This document shows positions 7,711 through 15,292 of a stretch of DNA of 21,831 nucleotides, in pieces. The notes below the pieces were generated by a model. The model was not told the origin of the DNA, did no database searches, and was given only the letters and a program-made list of their open reading frames with translations. Source of the stretch: Actinomycetota bacterium (GTDB taxonomy: Bacteria > Actinomycetota > Humimicrobiia > Humimicrobiales > Humimicrobiaceae); NCBI GenBank assembly GCA_022865545.1, contig JALHTA010000378.1, forward strand, positions 1 to 21,831, in the 5' to 3' direction. Numbering within the stretch: the first letter of the stretch is position 1; every line of letters starts with the position of its first letter. The translations under genes were made by a program, and so were the position numbers.

Positions 7711-8334
7711 TTAAAGCATCTTTCCCATATAGACCCAGTCACGGAAACCAAAATATTTCTCGGCTATTCTTGAGGACCTGAACACCAGATGCTCGAAACC
7801 GGACTTCCTATATAGATGATAGGCATCACTGTTTTTTTGCGCGACCCAGAGGCGCAGTTTATTCTTTTTTCGTTTGAGTGCAAGATCCTCAACAAAGGAG
7901 ATCATATGTGTTGCCACACCCCGATGGCGCTTATTTATGTCCACTGCGATATTGTCCAGGTATATCGTGTTTTCATCAAGGTGGGGCATATCTAAAAATG
8001 TTAAAAAATATGCACGGACAGCGCCAATGGGACCAAGATATTTAAGGTAAAGATAAAAGTCCCTCTTATAGTCTTCAGAACTTTCCTTTGTGACAAGCTC
8101 AATTATTCCCACCGGTCTGTCTTTGTAGAGGGCGTTCATAAAGCGCCCTGAATCAAAATTACTGGTGATCTCAGCCTTTATAATATTGTAGGCAGCATTG
8201 CGGCGGTTTCCGTATATGGAGCTTAATTTTGGATAAAATGCATCAAATTCTATCTTGAGGTAATCATCTATATCTTCATATTTTAGAGATCTCATCCTGA
8301 TATCATCGAGTTTTGGCTTTTTAGTATCGGTCAA
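7711..8334 (-). CDS. GNAT-family N-acetyltransferase
   Basis: Acetyl-CoA-dependent N-acetyltransferase of about 207 residues; the acceptor (amino acid, ribosomal protein or small molecule) is unknown. Motif A is clear: the strand IYLDNIAVD (124-132), then RHRGVAT (136-142), which matches the R-x-x-G-x-A/G pyrophosphate-binding turn, and a helix. N168 and YRKSGF (175-180) form the motif B end, as in RimI-like enzymes. The start is TTG and its first bases overlap the TGA stop of the upstream DUF2007 gene (TTGA), so the two are translationally coupled. It converges with the transglutaminase lipoprotein gene and ends next to a strong hairpin. Confidence 0.88.
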   Translation of the reverse strand: MTDTKKPKLDDIRMRSLKYEDIDDYLKIEFDAFYPKLSSIYGNRRNAAYNIIKAEITSNFDSGRFMNALYKDRPVGIIELVTKESSEDYKRDFYLYLKYLGPIGAVRAYFLTFLDMPHLDENTIYLDNIAVDINKRHRGVATHMISFVEDLALKRKKNKLRLWVAQKNSDAYHLYRKSGFEHLVFRSSRIAEKYFGFRDWVYMGKML

Positions 8335-8552
8335 AGAGATTCTTCCTTACTATCCAGGAGGGCCCTGGCTTGTTCAAGGTTTTTTTCAGCCGTAATAAGC
8401 TTTACTCCCCTAACGACTCCGAGAGAAGGATATAGCTGGTCAGCATCATCTGAGACTACCCGGGTTTTTATTTCCATAGTTTCAAGATAACCCCTGGCAA
8501 GTTCGGCCTCTATCCTTGATGCAAAGACTTTTATGACTTCAAGTTTGCTCAT
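8331..8552 (-). CDS. DUF2007 small protein (putative signal-transducing domain)
   Basis: A 73-residue protein matching the DUF2007 pattern: a strand with VIKVFASRIEAELARGYLE, then a turn and strand in KTRVVSDDADQLYP, and the closing VKLITAEKNLEQARALLD. The fold is a small ferredoxin-like domain annotated in databases as a putative prokaryotic signal-transducing protein; its real role is unknown. AGGA lies 9 nt before the ATG. It is the first gene of a two-gene minus-strand operon with the GNAT acetyltransferase, and ends with a TGA that overlaps the next start. Confidence 0.8.
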   Translation of the reverse strand: MSKLEVIKVFASRIEAELARGYLETMEIKTRVVSDDADQLYPSLGVVRGVKLITAEKNLEQARALLDSKEESL

Positions 8553-8597
8553 ATTGACCGGTCCTATTATCGGCGGTTTTCATTAAGCTATAATAAG

Positions 8598-8606
8598 ATT
8601 ATACCA
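8598..8606 (-). promoter_or_regulatory. Extended -10 promoter of the DUF2007-acetyltransferase operon
   Basis: On the minus strand TGG precedes a perfect TATAAT (extended -10 pattern TGnTATAAT), about 45 nt before the ATG at 8552. The -35 is poor, as is usual for extended -10 promoters. It diverges from another extended -10 at 8639. Confidence 0.6.
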
Positions 8607-8638
8607 TAAGTAAATGGCAGACATTATGTCATTTTTTT

Positions 8639-8647
8639 TGTTATAAT
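8639..8647 (+). promoter_or_regulatory. Extended -10 promoter of the HD-domain gene
   Basis: TGT followed by TATAAT, again an extended -10, facing the HD-domain gene about 93 nt upstream of its ATG. The leader of about 85 nt also contains a six-codon ATG frame (8679-8699) after an AAAGGA, which may be chance. Confidence 0.5.
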
Positions 8648-8739
8648 TAGAAAAGCGGTAAATCAAAGGAAAAACATTATGGGAATGTTAGTTTTTTAGG
8701 TTTTAAAGAAACTTACTTATTCTAGGGTAATTATACTAT

Positions 8740-9882
8740 ATGGATTTAAATTCACTTCTATTAAAGATTTATGAAGCTGCAAGCATGCAACGCTGGAATG
8801 ACCAGATAAAGACTGTAGAATTTACAGAGCTTGATAAGCAGGCCCACAAGATGATCGTGGCATATATCCTCGGAAGATGCGAAGAGGACCTTGGCGCAGA
8901 AGCCAGGGAAAAGTTACAGATCGACTGGATCAGGGTAATAGAGACAGGGATATTTGATTTTCTAAAAAGGATAGTCCTGACAGACCTAAAGCCCCCGCTT
9001 ATCTATAAAATAAAGGAAGATAAAAAGAAATACCGCAAACTCAATCAGTGGGTCTTTGACAGGGTGAGCCCCTTTGTCCAGGCCATGGGCAGCAGCTTTG
9101 TAGAAAAACTTAAAAATCACCTATACAGCACCGAAGAAGTCCTGGAAACAAGGATAGTAAATGCTGCGCATTTTTATATTACTGAATGGGAGTTTTCTAT
9201 AATCAGTCAATCCGGTCCCCGGAACTTTTTATTCGAAGAGATAGACCAGAGCATAAAACGGGAGCAGGAGGAATACCAGGACTTAAGATGCATGAAATAC
9301 TTTCTTAGGAAAGAAAGTAAAAGCTTAAGGGATTTTGCAGGTATTGCGGGCCAGCTCAGATTCCAGCAGAGATGGAGCCACCTTTACCGCATCCCGAAAA
9401 CATCCGTACTCGGACATATGCTCATTGTTGCCATGTTCTCATATCTTTTTTCCCATAGATTGGGACTTGATGAAAAGAACCTGATCAATAACTACTTCAC
9501 AGGTCTTTTCCATGATCTCCCCGAAGTCCTTACCAGAGATATTATAAACCCGGTAAAAAAATCCATAGAAGGCCTTGATGACTTGATCAAGGAATATGAG
9601 ATCCAGGAAATGAAGGCAAAGATCTATAAATTGATCCCGGAAAGCTGGCATAAAGATATAGGCCGCTTCACCGCAGATGAATTCACAGATACAGGAGAAA
9701 GAGACGGAGCCTTGGTAAAGGGTGCAGATGACCTGGCGGCATATATGGAGGCGCATCTTGCCCTGGGCAATGGAATAAAAAATCAAGCGCTTATAAATGC
9801 TATGCAAAATCTTAAAAACAAATACAGGGATAAGCCGGTAATGGGTATAGATTTTGAAAAGATCTATAGAGATTTTGAATAA
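8740..9882 (+). CDS. HD-domain hydrolase (YfbR-like/HD_3 type), 380 aa
   Basis: Predicted metal-dependent phosphohydrolase. The N-terminal 200 residues are helical, with several Arg/Lys-rich stretches and no clear match. The C-terminal half holds the HD signature: His226 in VLGHML, His258-Asp259 in LFHDLPEVLTRD and Asp330/Asp331 in KGADDLAAYMEA, the order expected for metal-binding HD enzymes. The sequence after the HD pair (LPEVLTRDI) resembles the 5'-deoxynucleotidase/HD_3 branch more than the HD-GYP branch. The substrate could be a nucleotide, but that is inference. The ATG has only a distant AGGG 12 nt upstream. A second HD protein follows 35 nt later on the same strand, so they are probably one operon. 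Confidence 0.82.
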   Translation: MDLNSLLLKIYEAASMQRWNDQIKTVEFTELDKQAHKMIVAYILGRCEEDLGAEAREKLQIDWIRVIETGIFDFLKRIVLTDLKPPLIYKIKEDKKKYRKLNQWVFDRVSPFVQAMGSSFVEKLKNHLYSTEEVLETRIVNAAHFYITEWEFSIISQSGPRNFLFEEIDQSIKREQEEYQDLRCMKYFLRKESKSLRDFAGIAGQLRFQQRWSHLYRIPKTSVLGHMLIVAMFSYLFSHRLGLDEKNLINNYFTGLFHDLPEVLTRDIINPVKKSIEGLDDLIKEYEIQEMKAKIYKLIPESWHKDIGRFTADEFTDTGERDGALVKGADDLAAYMEAHLALGNGIKNQALINAMQNLKNKYRDKPVMGIDFEKIYRDFE

Positions 9883-9917
9883 TAGAAGCATATTTGAGCA
9901 AGGGAAAGGAAGAATCA

Positions 9918-10490
9918 ATGGATAGGGAACAGGCCCTTAAGTTAGTGAAGGAAAAAATAAAGAATAAAAATCTTGTAAGCCACTGTCTTGCCGTAGAAGC
10001 TATAATGAGAAGATTGGCCGAAGAATTGAACGAAAGAGATGGCAGTAGTGGGTTTGATGAGGACAAGTGGGCCATCACGGGATTGGTTCATGATATCGAT
10101 TATGACCAGACAGCAAAAGAGCCTGATAAACACTCCCTTATTGGAGCAGAAGTTCTTAAGGATCTTGGATTTACCGATGATATTGTATATGCAGTCAAGG
10201 TCCACAATCAAATGCACGGGCTCCCTTTCAAGAATGATTTAGACAAAGCTTTATATGCTGCAGATCCTATTTCGGGACTTATTGTGGCAGCGGCCCTTAT
10301 CAGGCCTGAAAAAAAACTTAATGCTGTAAATGCAGCTTCTGTACTGAAAAGATTTGGAGAAAAGGCATTTGCAAGGGGAGCAAACAGGGAACAGATAATG
10401 GCATGTGAGGAATTAGGCATAAATCTTGAAGACTTTATAAAGATAGCACTAGAATCCATGCAGAAGATTGATAAGGAACTCGGATTATAA
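9918..10490 (+). CDS. HDIG-type phosphohydrolase (COG2316-like), 190 aa
   Basis: Compact HD-superfamily hydrolase. I start it at the ATG at 9918, which has AAGGAAG 5 nt before it, rather than at an in-frame TTG at 9894. Metal ligands are visible: His22 in VSHCLAVEAIM, His58-Asp59 in GLVHDIDYD, a histidine in the KVHNQMHG block and the late Asp in YAADPISGLIVAAALIRPEK. That last block is typical of the small predicted HD hydrolases grouped as COG2316. The substrate is unknown. It lies 35 nt behind the larger HD protein gene and probably shares its mRNA. Confidence 0.88.
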   Translation: MDREQALKLVKEKIKNKNLVSHCLAVEAIMRRLAEELNERDGSSGFDEDKWAITGLVHDIDYDQTAKEPDKHSLIGAEVLKDLGFTDDIVYAVKVHNQMHGLPFKNDLDKALYAADPISGLIVAAALIRPEKKLNAVNAASVLKRFGEKAFARGANREQIMACEELGINLEDFIKIALESMQKIDKELGL

Positions 10491-10567
10491 TAAAAGTAGG
10501 GTTAAACATAGAAACCAAATATTCCCGATCTTTACTGGTACAAATTAATATTTTCCCACGCAACGAT

Positions 10568-10596
10568 TTGACTGGACATATAAAATATCCTATTAT
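10568..10596 (+). promoter_or_regulatory. Sigma-70-type promoter of the first VapBC operon
   Basis: TTGACT at 10568-10573 and TATTAT at 10591-10596 have the ideal 17-nt spacing. The -10 is the first six bases of a 30-bp palindrome, so a repressor bound there would block the polymerase. Confidence 0.7.
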
Positions 10597-10620
10597 GTAT
10601 ATGGAGCCATATACATAATA
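10591..10620. promoter_or_regulatory. 30-bp palindromic operator of the first VapBC operon
   Basis: A perfect inverted repeat with 14-bp arms (left arm TATTATGTATATGG) around a 2-bp AG centre. It covers the -10 box and the expected transcription start, and ends 23 bp before the antitoxin ATG. Ribbon-helix-helix antitoxins, alone or with their toxin, typically bind such a site and repress their own operon. Confidence 0.8.
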
Positions 10621-10643
10621 AATTTTATCAGGGAGTAACGACT

Positions 10644-10895
10644 ATGGCCTTAAAAAAAACAACTCTTCTATTTGAAGAAGATGTATACCTTAAGCTAAAA
10701 GAAAGGGCAAAGAGAGAGAAAGCGTCTATCGGCGGACTGGTTAGGGAAGCTGTTGCGACTTTCTATGGTATAAAAACCAAAGAAGATAAATTTAAAGCTC
10801 TTGAAAACTTAAAATCTCTGAACCTTGCAATAGATGATCCTGAAAAAATAGAGAAAGAAATAATTAAGGGAGCATTAAATGACACAGAGGACTAA
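10644..10895 (+). CDS. Ribbon-helix-helix antitoxin (VapB-like)
   Basis: 83-residue antitoxin. The first 45 residues form a ribbon-helix-helix DNA-binding domain (KKTTLLFEEDVYLKLKERAK, then ASIGGLVREAVATFYG), and the remaining acidic/basic tail would wrap the toxin. AGGGAG precedes the ATG at normal spacing. It overlaps the PIN toxin gene by 17 nt, so translation is coupled. It would neutralise the toxin and autorepress through the 30-bp palindrome just upstream. Confidence 0.87.
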   Translation: MALKKTTLLFEEDVYLKLKERAKREKASIGGLVREAVATFYGIKTKEDKFKALENLKSLNLAIDDPEKIEKEIIKGALNDTED

Positions 10896-11298
10896 AGTCT
10901 TTATCGACTCAAATATCCCGATGTATGCTGCCGGTGGGGATCATCCCAATAAAGAACCATCAATTAAAATATTAGAATTGATCTCGAGGGGCGATATAAC
11001 AGGGATTACTTCTACAGAAGTCTTACAAGAAATACTGTACCGCTACCAGGCAATAAATTTATTAAAAAAGGGCCTGGAAGTCTTTGATAATTTTTCCAGT
11101 ATTATTGATGATGTATTGTCCATTAATCTTCAGATCATGAATCAAGCAAAAAAAATCCTTGAGGGTAAGCATAATAGTAATGTTTATCCCAGGGATGCAG
11201 TACATATTGCTACTATGGATCATTATGAGATAAGCTATATTGCTACACATGATAAACACTTTAAGAAGTTTAAGCATATAAGATATTTTAAACTGTAA
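10879..11298 (+). CDS. PIN-domain ribonuclease toxin (VapC-like)
   Basis: 139-residue PIN-domain toxin, expected to cut RNA (often tRNA or rRNA in this family) with Mg2+ held by acidic residues. The four acidic positions are present: Asp10 in FIDSNIPMY, Glu47 in TSTEVLQE, Asp106 in PRDAVHIA and Asp125 in ATHDKHF. It overlaps its antitoxin gene by 17 nt. The RNA target cannot be predicted. The gene is intact. Confidence 0.9.
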   Translation: MTQRTKVFIDSNIPMYAAGGDHPNKEPSIKILELISRGDITGITSTEVLQEILYRYQAINLLKKGLEVFDNFSSIIDDVLSINLQIMNQAKKILEGKHNSNVYPRDAVHIATMDHYEISYIATHDKHFKKFKHIRYFKL

Positions 11299-11316
11299 GC
11301 GAATTGAAAGATCTTT

Positions 11317-12828
11317 GTGAATAGAAATAAAAGAATAATCATATCAAAATCAAAATATATGGCCGGACTTCAATGCCGTAAGTATCAGTGGTATCGCGAA
11401 AATGCAAGAGATGAGATCCCGGAACCGGATTTTTCCACAAGGTTCATGTTCAAGCAGGGAATGCTGGTCGGGGAATATGCTAAGAAATTATTTCCCGGAG
11501 GTATAGATCTTGGGAAATTAAGGAATATTGGGGAGCAGCTTGGAAAGACTTCCGAAGTACTTCCTGAAAGGCGGCCCATCTTTGAGGCTTCGGCAGGTAC
11601 GGATAAAATCTATAGCCGGGTAGATATCCTAAAACCCGCCTCTGGAGATAGCTGGGATTTAATAGAGGTAAAAAGTGCCACACAATTAAAAGAGGGATAC
11701 TTGCATGATATAGCCTTCCAAAAACATACATTCCTTCAGGCGGGGATAAATATAAGTAATTGTTATCTTGCATTTATCAATAATCAGTATATAAAGCAGG
11801 GCGAGATAGATCCTGAAGGGTTCTTTGATATGCGTGATATAACAGTTGAGGTAGATGAAGTGATGATGTCTATTCCCGATACAGTAGAGGAAATGTTGGA
11901 AGTACTCCAGAGACCTGATCCGCCAGATATAAAAATAGGGCGCCAGTGCGACCATCCCTATTCATGTCCGCTTAAAGGAAAATGCTGGGAATTTATGCCG
12001 GAAAACCATGTATTTAATCTTTATGGTAAAAAGGATAAAGCTGCAAATCTCTATAGTCAGGGGATCTTATCCATTGAAGAGATACCTGAAGGATATGGTC
12101 TAAATTTAAAACAGCAGATCCAGAAAGATTGTGCCACTACAAAAAAGCCAAGAGTGGACAGGGGACAAATATCAGCTTTTTTAGATAGGCTGAAAGCACC
12201 CATATATTTTTTTGATTTTGAGACTTATTCGACCGCACTTCCCATATATGAAGGAACAAAACCATTCCAGAGGATCCCTTTCCAGTATTCCGTACATGCA
12301 TTGGACGATCTTTATGGAGAATCTGTCCATTATGATTTTTTAGCATCCGGGAATGGAGATCCAAGAAAGGAACTTCTTGAAAACCTAAAGAAGCATCTGG
12401 GTGATAGCGGCAGCATAATAGTATATTATGAATTCTTCGAAAAAGGAGTCTTAAATGAACTTGCCGGAGATTTTCCGGAATATGAAGAGTGGGTAGAATC
12501 GGTAATACCCCGGATAATCGATCTTTACAGGCCATTTGGAGATTTTTATTATTATAATTCCATACAGCAGGGAAGTGCCTCTGTAAAAAGTGTGCTTCCT
12601 GCTATTACGGATTATAGCTATAAGGATATGGATATAGCAGACGGACTCTCAGCAAGCGTATATTTTCTTTATGCCTGCGGCCATTACAAAATTGGGGAGA
12701 GCTGCCCGACACCAGAAGAGGTGGATAAAATTCGGAAAGACCTAATAACTTACTGCAGGATGGATACCGGAGGGATGATACATATACTTCGGGGACTAAA
12801 AGAAGTGTTGGGAAAAAGCCAGCGCTAA
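11317..12828 (+). CDS. DUF2779 protein: Cas4/RecB-like nuclease half plus DEDD exonuclease-like half
   Basis: 503-residue predicted nuclease. The GTG start is supported because the family begins with an SKSKYMAGLQC block, here at residues 10-20. The N-terminal half has PD-(D/E)XK residues: Asp103 in RVDIL, Glu117-x-Lys119 in LIEVKSA and a QKHTF motif. Cys20 together with Cys211, Cys217 and Cys223 looks like the split four-cysteine iron-sulfur site of Cas4 and AddB. The C-terminal half carries Asp300-x-Glu302 in FFDFETYS, a middle FEKGVL block, and Tyr479-x3-Asp483 in YCRMD, which fits a DEDDy/YprB-like exonuclease fold. DUF2779 proteins are uncharacterised, so the enzymology is inference from motifs. 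It lies 18 nt after the VapC gene with a weak ribosome site, and may be read from the same transcript. Confidence 0.85.
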   Translation: MNRNKRIIISKSKYMAGLQCRKYQWYRENARDEIPEPDFSTRFMFKQGMLVGEYAKKLFPGGIDLGKLRNIGEQLGKTSEVLPERRPIFEASAGTDKIYSRVDILKPASGDSWDLIEVKSATQLKEGYLHDIAFQKHTFLQAGINISNCYLAFINNQYIKQGEIDPEGFFDMRDITVEVDEVMMSIPDTVEEMLEVLQRPDPPDIKIGRQCDHPYSCPLKGKCWEFMPENHVFNLYGKKDKAANLYSQGILSIEEIPEGYGLNLKQQIQKDCATTKKPRVDRGQISAFLDRLKAPIYFFDFETYSTALPIYEGTKPFQRIPFQYSVHALDDLYGESVHYDFLASGNGDPRKELLENLKKHLGDSGSIIVYYEFFEKGVLNELAGDFPEYEEWVESVIPRIIDLYRPFGDFYYYNSIQQGSASVKSVLPAITDYSYKDMDIADGLSASVYFLYACGHYKIGESCPTPEEVDKIRKDLITYCRMDTGGMIHILRGLKEVLGKSQR

Positions 12829-12891
12829 TAATGCTTTAAAATAAATTAAAATACTCAGGTAATTTAAAACCTAGCCCCTTCATCGAAAAAA

Positions 12892-13116
12892 TTATAAATA
12901 TTTCTTAATATAATTAAGTTTCTTTTCATCAAATCTCATAACAGAACCAAAATCATGTGTTGAATATGGTATTAGTTCCAGATGCTATTTCTAAATATGT
13001 TCTTTTATTTCAGGTTCTGCCCATTCAACGGCCCTTCTGAAATGACATAAATAAGGTATCCCAGAAATAATCAGCTCAGGTCTCGCGTCGATGGCGAGAG
13101 GTCCAGTCTTAAGAGT
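12892..13116 (-). pseudogene. Decayed C-terminal gene fragment, unidentified
   Basis: One minus-strand frame of 75 codons reads like real protein (ARPELIISGIPYLCHFRRAV near the start, PYSTHDFGSVMRFDEKKLNY near the end) but is broken by two TAG codons at 12991-12993 and 12985-12987, three codons apart, and has no start. It ends with a TAA at 12892. This is best read as the remains of a lost gene. I could not place the family. It sits in the 364-bp gap between the DUF2779 and first DUF4143 ATPase genes; the rest of that gap is AT-rich, apart from the promoter of the ATPase gene. Confidence 0.45.
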
Positions 13117-13148
13117 TTACAATTTGGAAATATTTATTAATAATTAAA

Positions 13149-13201
13149 ATTTCCTTTACATAAGGAAATATATTTAATATAATTTCCTTATTATGAGGAA
13201 A
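13149..13201 (+). promoter_or_regulatory. Promoter and double inverted-repeat operator of the first DUF4143 ATPase gene
   Basis: TTTACA (13155-13160) and TATAAT (13178-13183) have 17-nt spacing, and the ATG comes 9 nt later, so the mRNA is probably leaderless. Inverted repeat 1 (ATTTCCTT at 13149-13156, AAGGAAAT at 13162-13169) overlaps the -35. Inverted repeat 2 (TTTCCT at 13183-13188, AGGAAA at 13196-13201) encloses a 7-nt loop that contains the ATG. The centres are 33 bp apart, about three helical turns. Confidence 0.7.
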
Positions 13202-14482
13202 GAAATAATAAAAACTCTAATAATAGATTTTCATGAAAAAGGTATACCTGCTGCAAAACCCAGGCTCTTAGAGATTCCTGTCAACTCGAAAAAGATAATT
13301 ACCTTAACAGGTGTACGCAGAGGTGGGAAGACCTATCAGTTATATAATGTGATCAATGAATTGATCAGAAAAAAAATCAATATAAAGAATTGCCTCTATT
13401 TTAATTTTGAGGATGAAAGAATAGATAAAAATACATTTGAACTAAATAGTATAATTGAATCTTATCAGGAGCTATATCCTGAAATAGACCTGGATAACTG
13501 TTACTTTTTATTTGATGAGATCCAGAATATAAACGGCTGGGAAAGATTCGTAAGAAGAGTATATGAACAGATCTCAGATAATGTATTTATAACTGGTTCT
13601 AATTCAAAACTTTTAAGCAAGGAGATATCGACCTCTTTAAGGGGCAGGAGCATAAACTATGAGATCTATCCTTTAAATTTTAAAGAATACTTAGATTTTA
13701 AAGATATAGAAATAAATTTAAATTCCACAAGATCAGTTTCAAAAATTATTAATGAATTTGAAAAGTTTTTATCCGGCGGAGGTTTTCCAGAACTTATTTT
13801 CATAGATGGAGAGATTAAAGACAGAGTCCTTCAAGAGTATTTTAATGTTATGATATTTAGGGATCTTATTGAAAGATATGAAATCACACAAACAGCCATT
13901 CTTAAATATTTTTGCAAAAGAGTAATAGGAAATAGTGCAAAGGAATTCAGTGTAAATAAGATCTATAATGAGATAAAATCCCAGAATTATAAAATAAGTA
14001 AAGATACAATATATGAATTCCAGGACTATATTGAATCCATATATCTGGCATTTTTTATACCAAAATATTTACCATCTGTTGTAAAACAGGAATTTTCAAG
14101 GAAAAAAGCCTATTCCATTGATAATGGCCTTGCCACCTCTGTTGATACCTTTTTTATAAGAAATAAAGGATCTGCTCTGGAGAATTTAGTGTTTTTGGAG
14201 CTTGTAAAATCTGGTAAAAATATTTTTTATTACCATGGTAATTACGAATGTGATTTCTTATTAATAGAAAACGAAAAAGTCAGTGAAGCTATTCAGGTTT
14301 GTTATAATATTAGTGACAGTGATACGAAAAAAAGGGAAGAACAAGGTCTTCTGAATGCATGCAATGAATATAAATTAAAGAGAGGATGGGTCCTTACTCT
14401 AAGCGATGAACAAAAATATACTATAGATGGAATTACTATTGAGATTATGCCAGCATATAAGTATTTTCTTTTAGATCATTAA
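13193..14482 (+). CDS. AAA ATPase with C-terminal DUF4143 domain (first copy), 429 aa
   Basis: Predicted ATPase of the AAA_14/DUF4143 group, common in accessory islands and without a known cellular role. Walker A is GVRRGGKT (40-47), Walker B is FLFDEIQN with Asp108-Glu109, the sensor is TGSNS (134-138) and an arginine pair in RGR (150-152) may serve as finger. The middle is helical with a probable winged-helix part (NKIYNEIKSQNYKISKDTIY). The C-terminus has a PD-(D/E)XK-like fold with Glu330 and Asp354, but the usual E-x-K is Gln368-Val-Cys370, so nuclease catalysis is doubtful; this variant also occurs in related proteins. No Shine-Dalgarno is present and a -10 box lies 9 nt before the ATG. 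It is not closely similar to the second copy at 15433. Confidence 0.88.
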   Translation: MRKEIIKTLIIDFHEKGIPAAKPRLLEIPVNSKKIITLTGVRRGGKTYQLYNVINELIRKKINIKNCLYFNFEDERIDKNTFELNSIIESYQELYPEIDLDNCYFLFDEIQNINGWERFVRRVYEQISDNVFITGSNSKLLSKEISTSLRGRSINYEIYPLNFKEYLDFKDIEINLNSTRSVSKIINEFEKFLSGGGFPELIFIDGEIKDRVLQEYFNVMIFRDLIERYEITQTAILKYFCKRVIGNSAKEFSVNKIYNEIKSQNYKISKDTIYEFQDYIESIYLAFFIPKYLPSVVKQEFSRKKAYSIDNGLATSVDTFFIRNKGSALENLVFLELVKSGKNIFYYHGNYECDFLLIENEKVSEAIQVCYNISDSDTKKREEQGLLNACNEYKLKRGWVLTLSDEQKYTIDGITIEIMPAYKYFLLDH

Positions 14483-14592
14483 AGTATTAAATATTTTTGT
14501 TATTTTTATTTTTACTTCTGTTCCATCCATAGGGTCTTTAAAAGGCAAAACTCCTAAAGTTTTTGCTTTATCTCATAAAGATTTAAAAATTT

Positions 14593-14991
14593 TTAATTCA
14601 TTATAAGAAAAAGCCCTCGGACCTTCTTGAAATGCTTATCCATTGTAAAGAGTTTAGTTCCGTGCTGTAAAGCAAGCGCAGCGATCCAGAGATCATTTGT
14701 CGGAATAGGATCCCCGGACCTTTTTAATTCATCATATATTTTTGCATAGAATTCTGATGTCTCACTGTCTATATCATAAATAACGACTCTTGGAGAATAT
14801 ATAAACTGGTCAAGTTCCTCAAGGTTTTCTTTTTCCCTGCCACCATTTTTAAAACCTGACAAGAGCTCAGCGATAGAGATCACACTGAATGCAATAATAT
14901 CAGGTTTTTTTAAAAGATTTGCCACAGATCGGTTTCCGCGCAATAATTCACTATAAATATTTGTATCTATCAAGACTCTTTTTATTTCCAT
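14593..14991 (-). CDS. PIN-domain ribonuclease toxin (VapC-like), second system
   Basis: 132-residue PIN toxin with all acidic ligands: Asp9 in LIDTNIYSEL, Glu42 in SIAELLSG, Asp100 in TNDLWIAA and Asp118 in TMDKHF. The GDPIPTNDLWIAALA block is very typical of VapC/FitB proteins. It overlaps its antitoxin gene by 10 nt on the minus strand. The predicted action is cutting a specific RNA when freed from antitoxin. The 110 bp downstream of it, up to the convergent ATPase gene, holds only a 33-codon open stretch without a start. Confidence 0.92.
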   Translation of the reverse strand: MEIKRVLIDTNIYSELLRGNRSVANLLKKPDIIAFSVISIAELLSGFKNGGREKENLEELDQFIYSPRVVIYDIDSETSEFYAKIYDELKRSGDPIPTNDLWIAALALQHGTKLFTMDKHFKKVRGLFLIMN

Positions 14992-15242
14992 AATTCTTTA
15001 TCGATTTTTCGCTGGTCTTTGATTTCTTGTGTTATTAAATAATACTGTTCTTCATTCCATTTGCCTGAAAAGCTATCAAGGTCTGTAAATCTTTTTTTCT
15101 TTTTTATTTGCTCTTTAAAACCAAGTTCACTCCTTAAAACTGACAGAACGTATTTATTAATACTCATTGAGTTCAAGCCTGCCTGCTTTTTTATTTCCTT
15201 GTATAAATTATCTTCAAGACTCCTTAATAAAAATGTCTTCAT
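14982..15242 (-). CDS. Antitoxin of the second VapBC/FitAB-type system
   Basis: 86-residue antitoxin. I start it at the ATG at 15242 (GGGAG 5 nt before it) rather than at an upstream TTG at 15254. Residues 1-40 fit a ribbon-helix-helix domain of the FitA/Arc kind (LLRSLEDNLYKEIKKQAG, then MSINKYVLSVLRSELG). The basic and aromatic tail ends in ELWK. It overlaps the toxin gene, and two matching palindromes in its upstream region are the likely operator. Confidence 0.82.
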   Translation of the reverse strand: MKTFLLRSLEDNLYKEIKKQAGLNSMSINKYVLSVLRSELGFKEQIKKKKRFTDLDSFSGKWNEEQYYLITQEIKDQRKIDKELWK

Positions 15243-15292
15243 TATTACTCCCAAATTATTTTAAACTAAGTAGATATTATATAGAATTATAA

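Noticed and set aside
8679..8699. Six-codon upstream frame before the HD-domain gene
   Set aside because: Although an AAAGGA precedes it, such short frames arise often by chance and no attenuator structure is visible.
13081..13099. A 6-bp stem with a 7-nt loop that looks like a tRNA anticodon arm
   Set aside because: The loop lacks the usual bases at positions 32 and 37, and no acceptor, D or T arms surround it. It lies inside the decayed gene fragment.
14472..14575. Minus-strand open stretch of about 33 codons (LGVLPFKDPMDGTEV near the middle)
   Set aside because: It has no start codon or ribosome site and partly overlaps the end of the ATPase gene. It may be a small gene remnant, but evidence is too thin to annotate.
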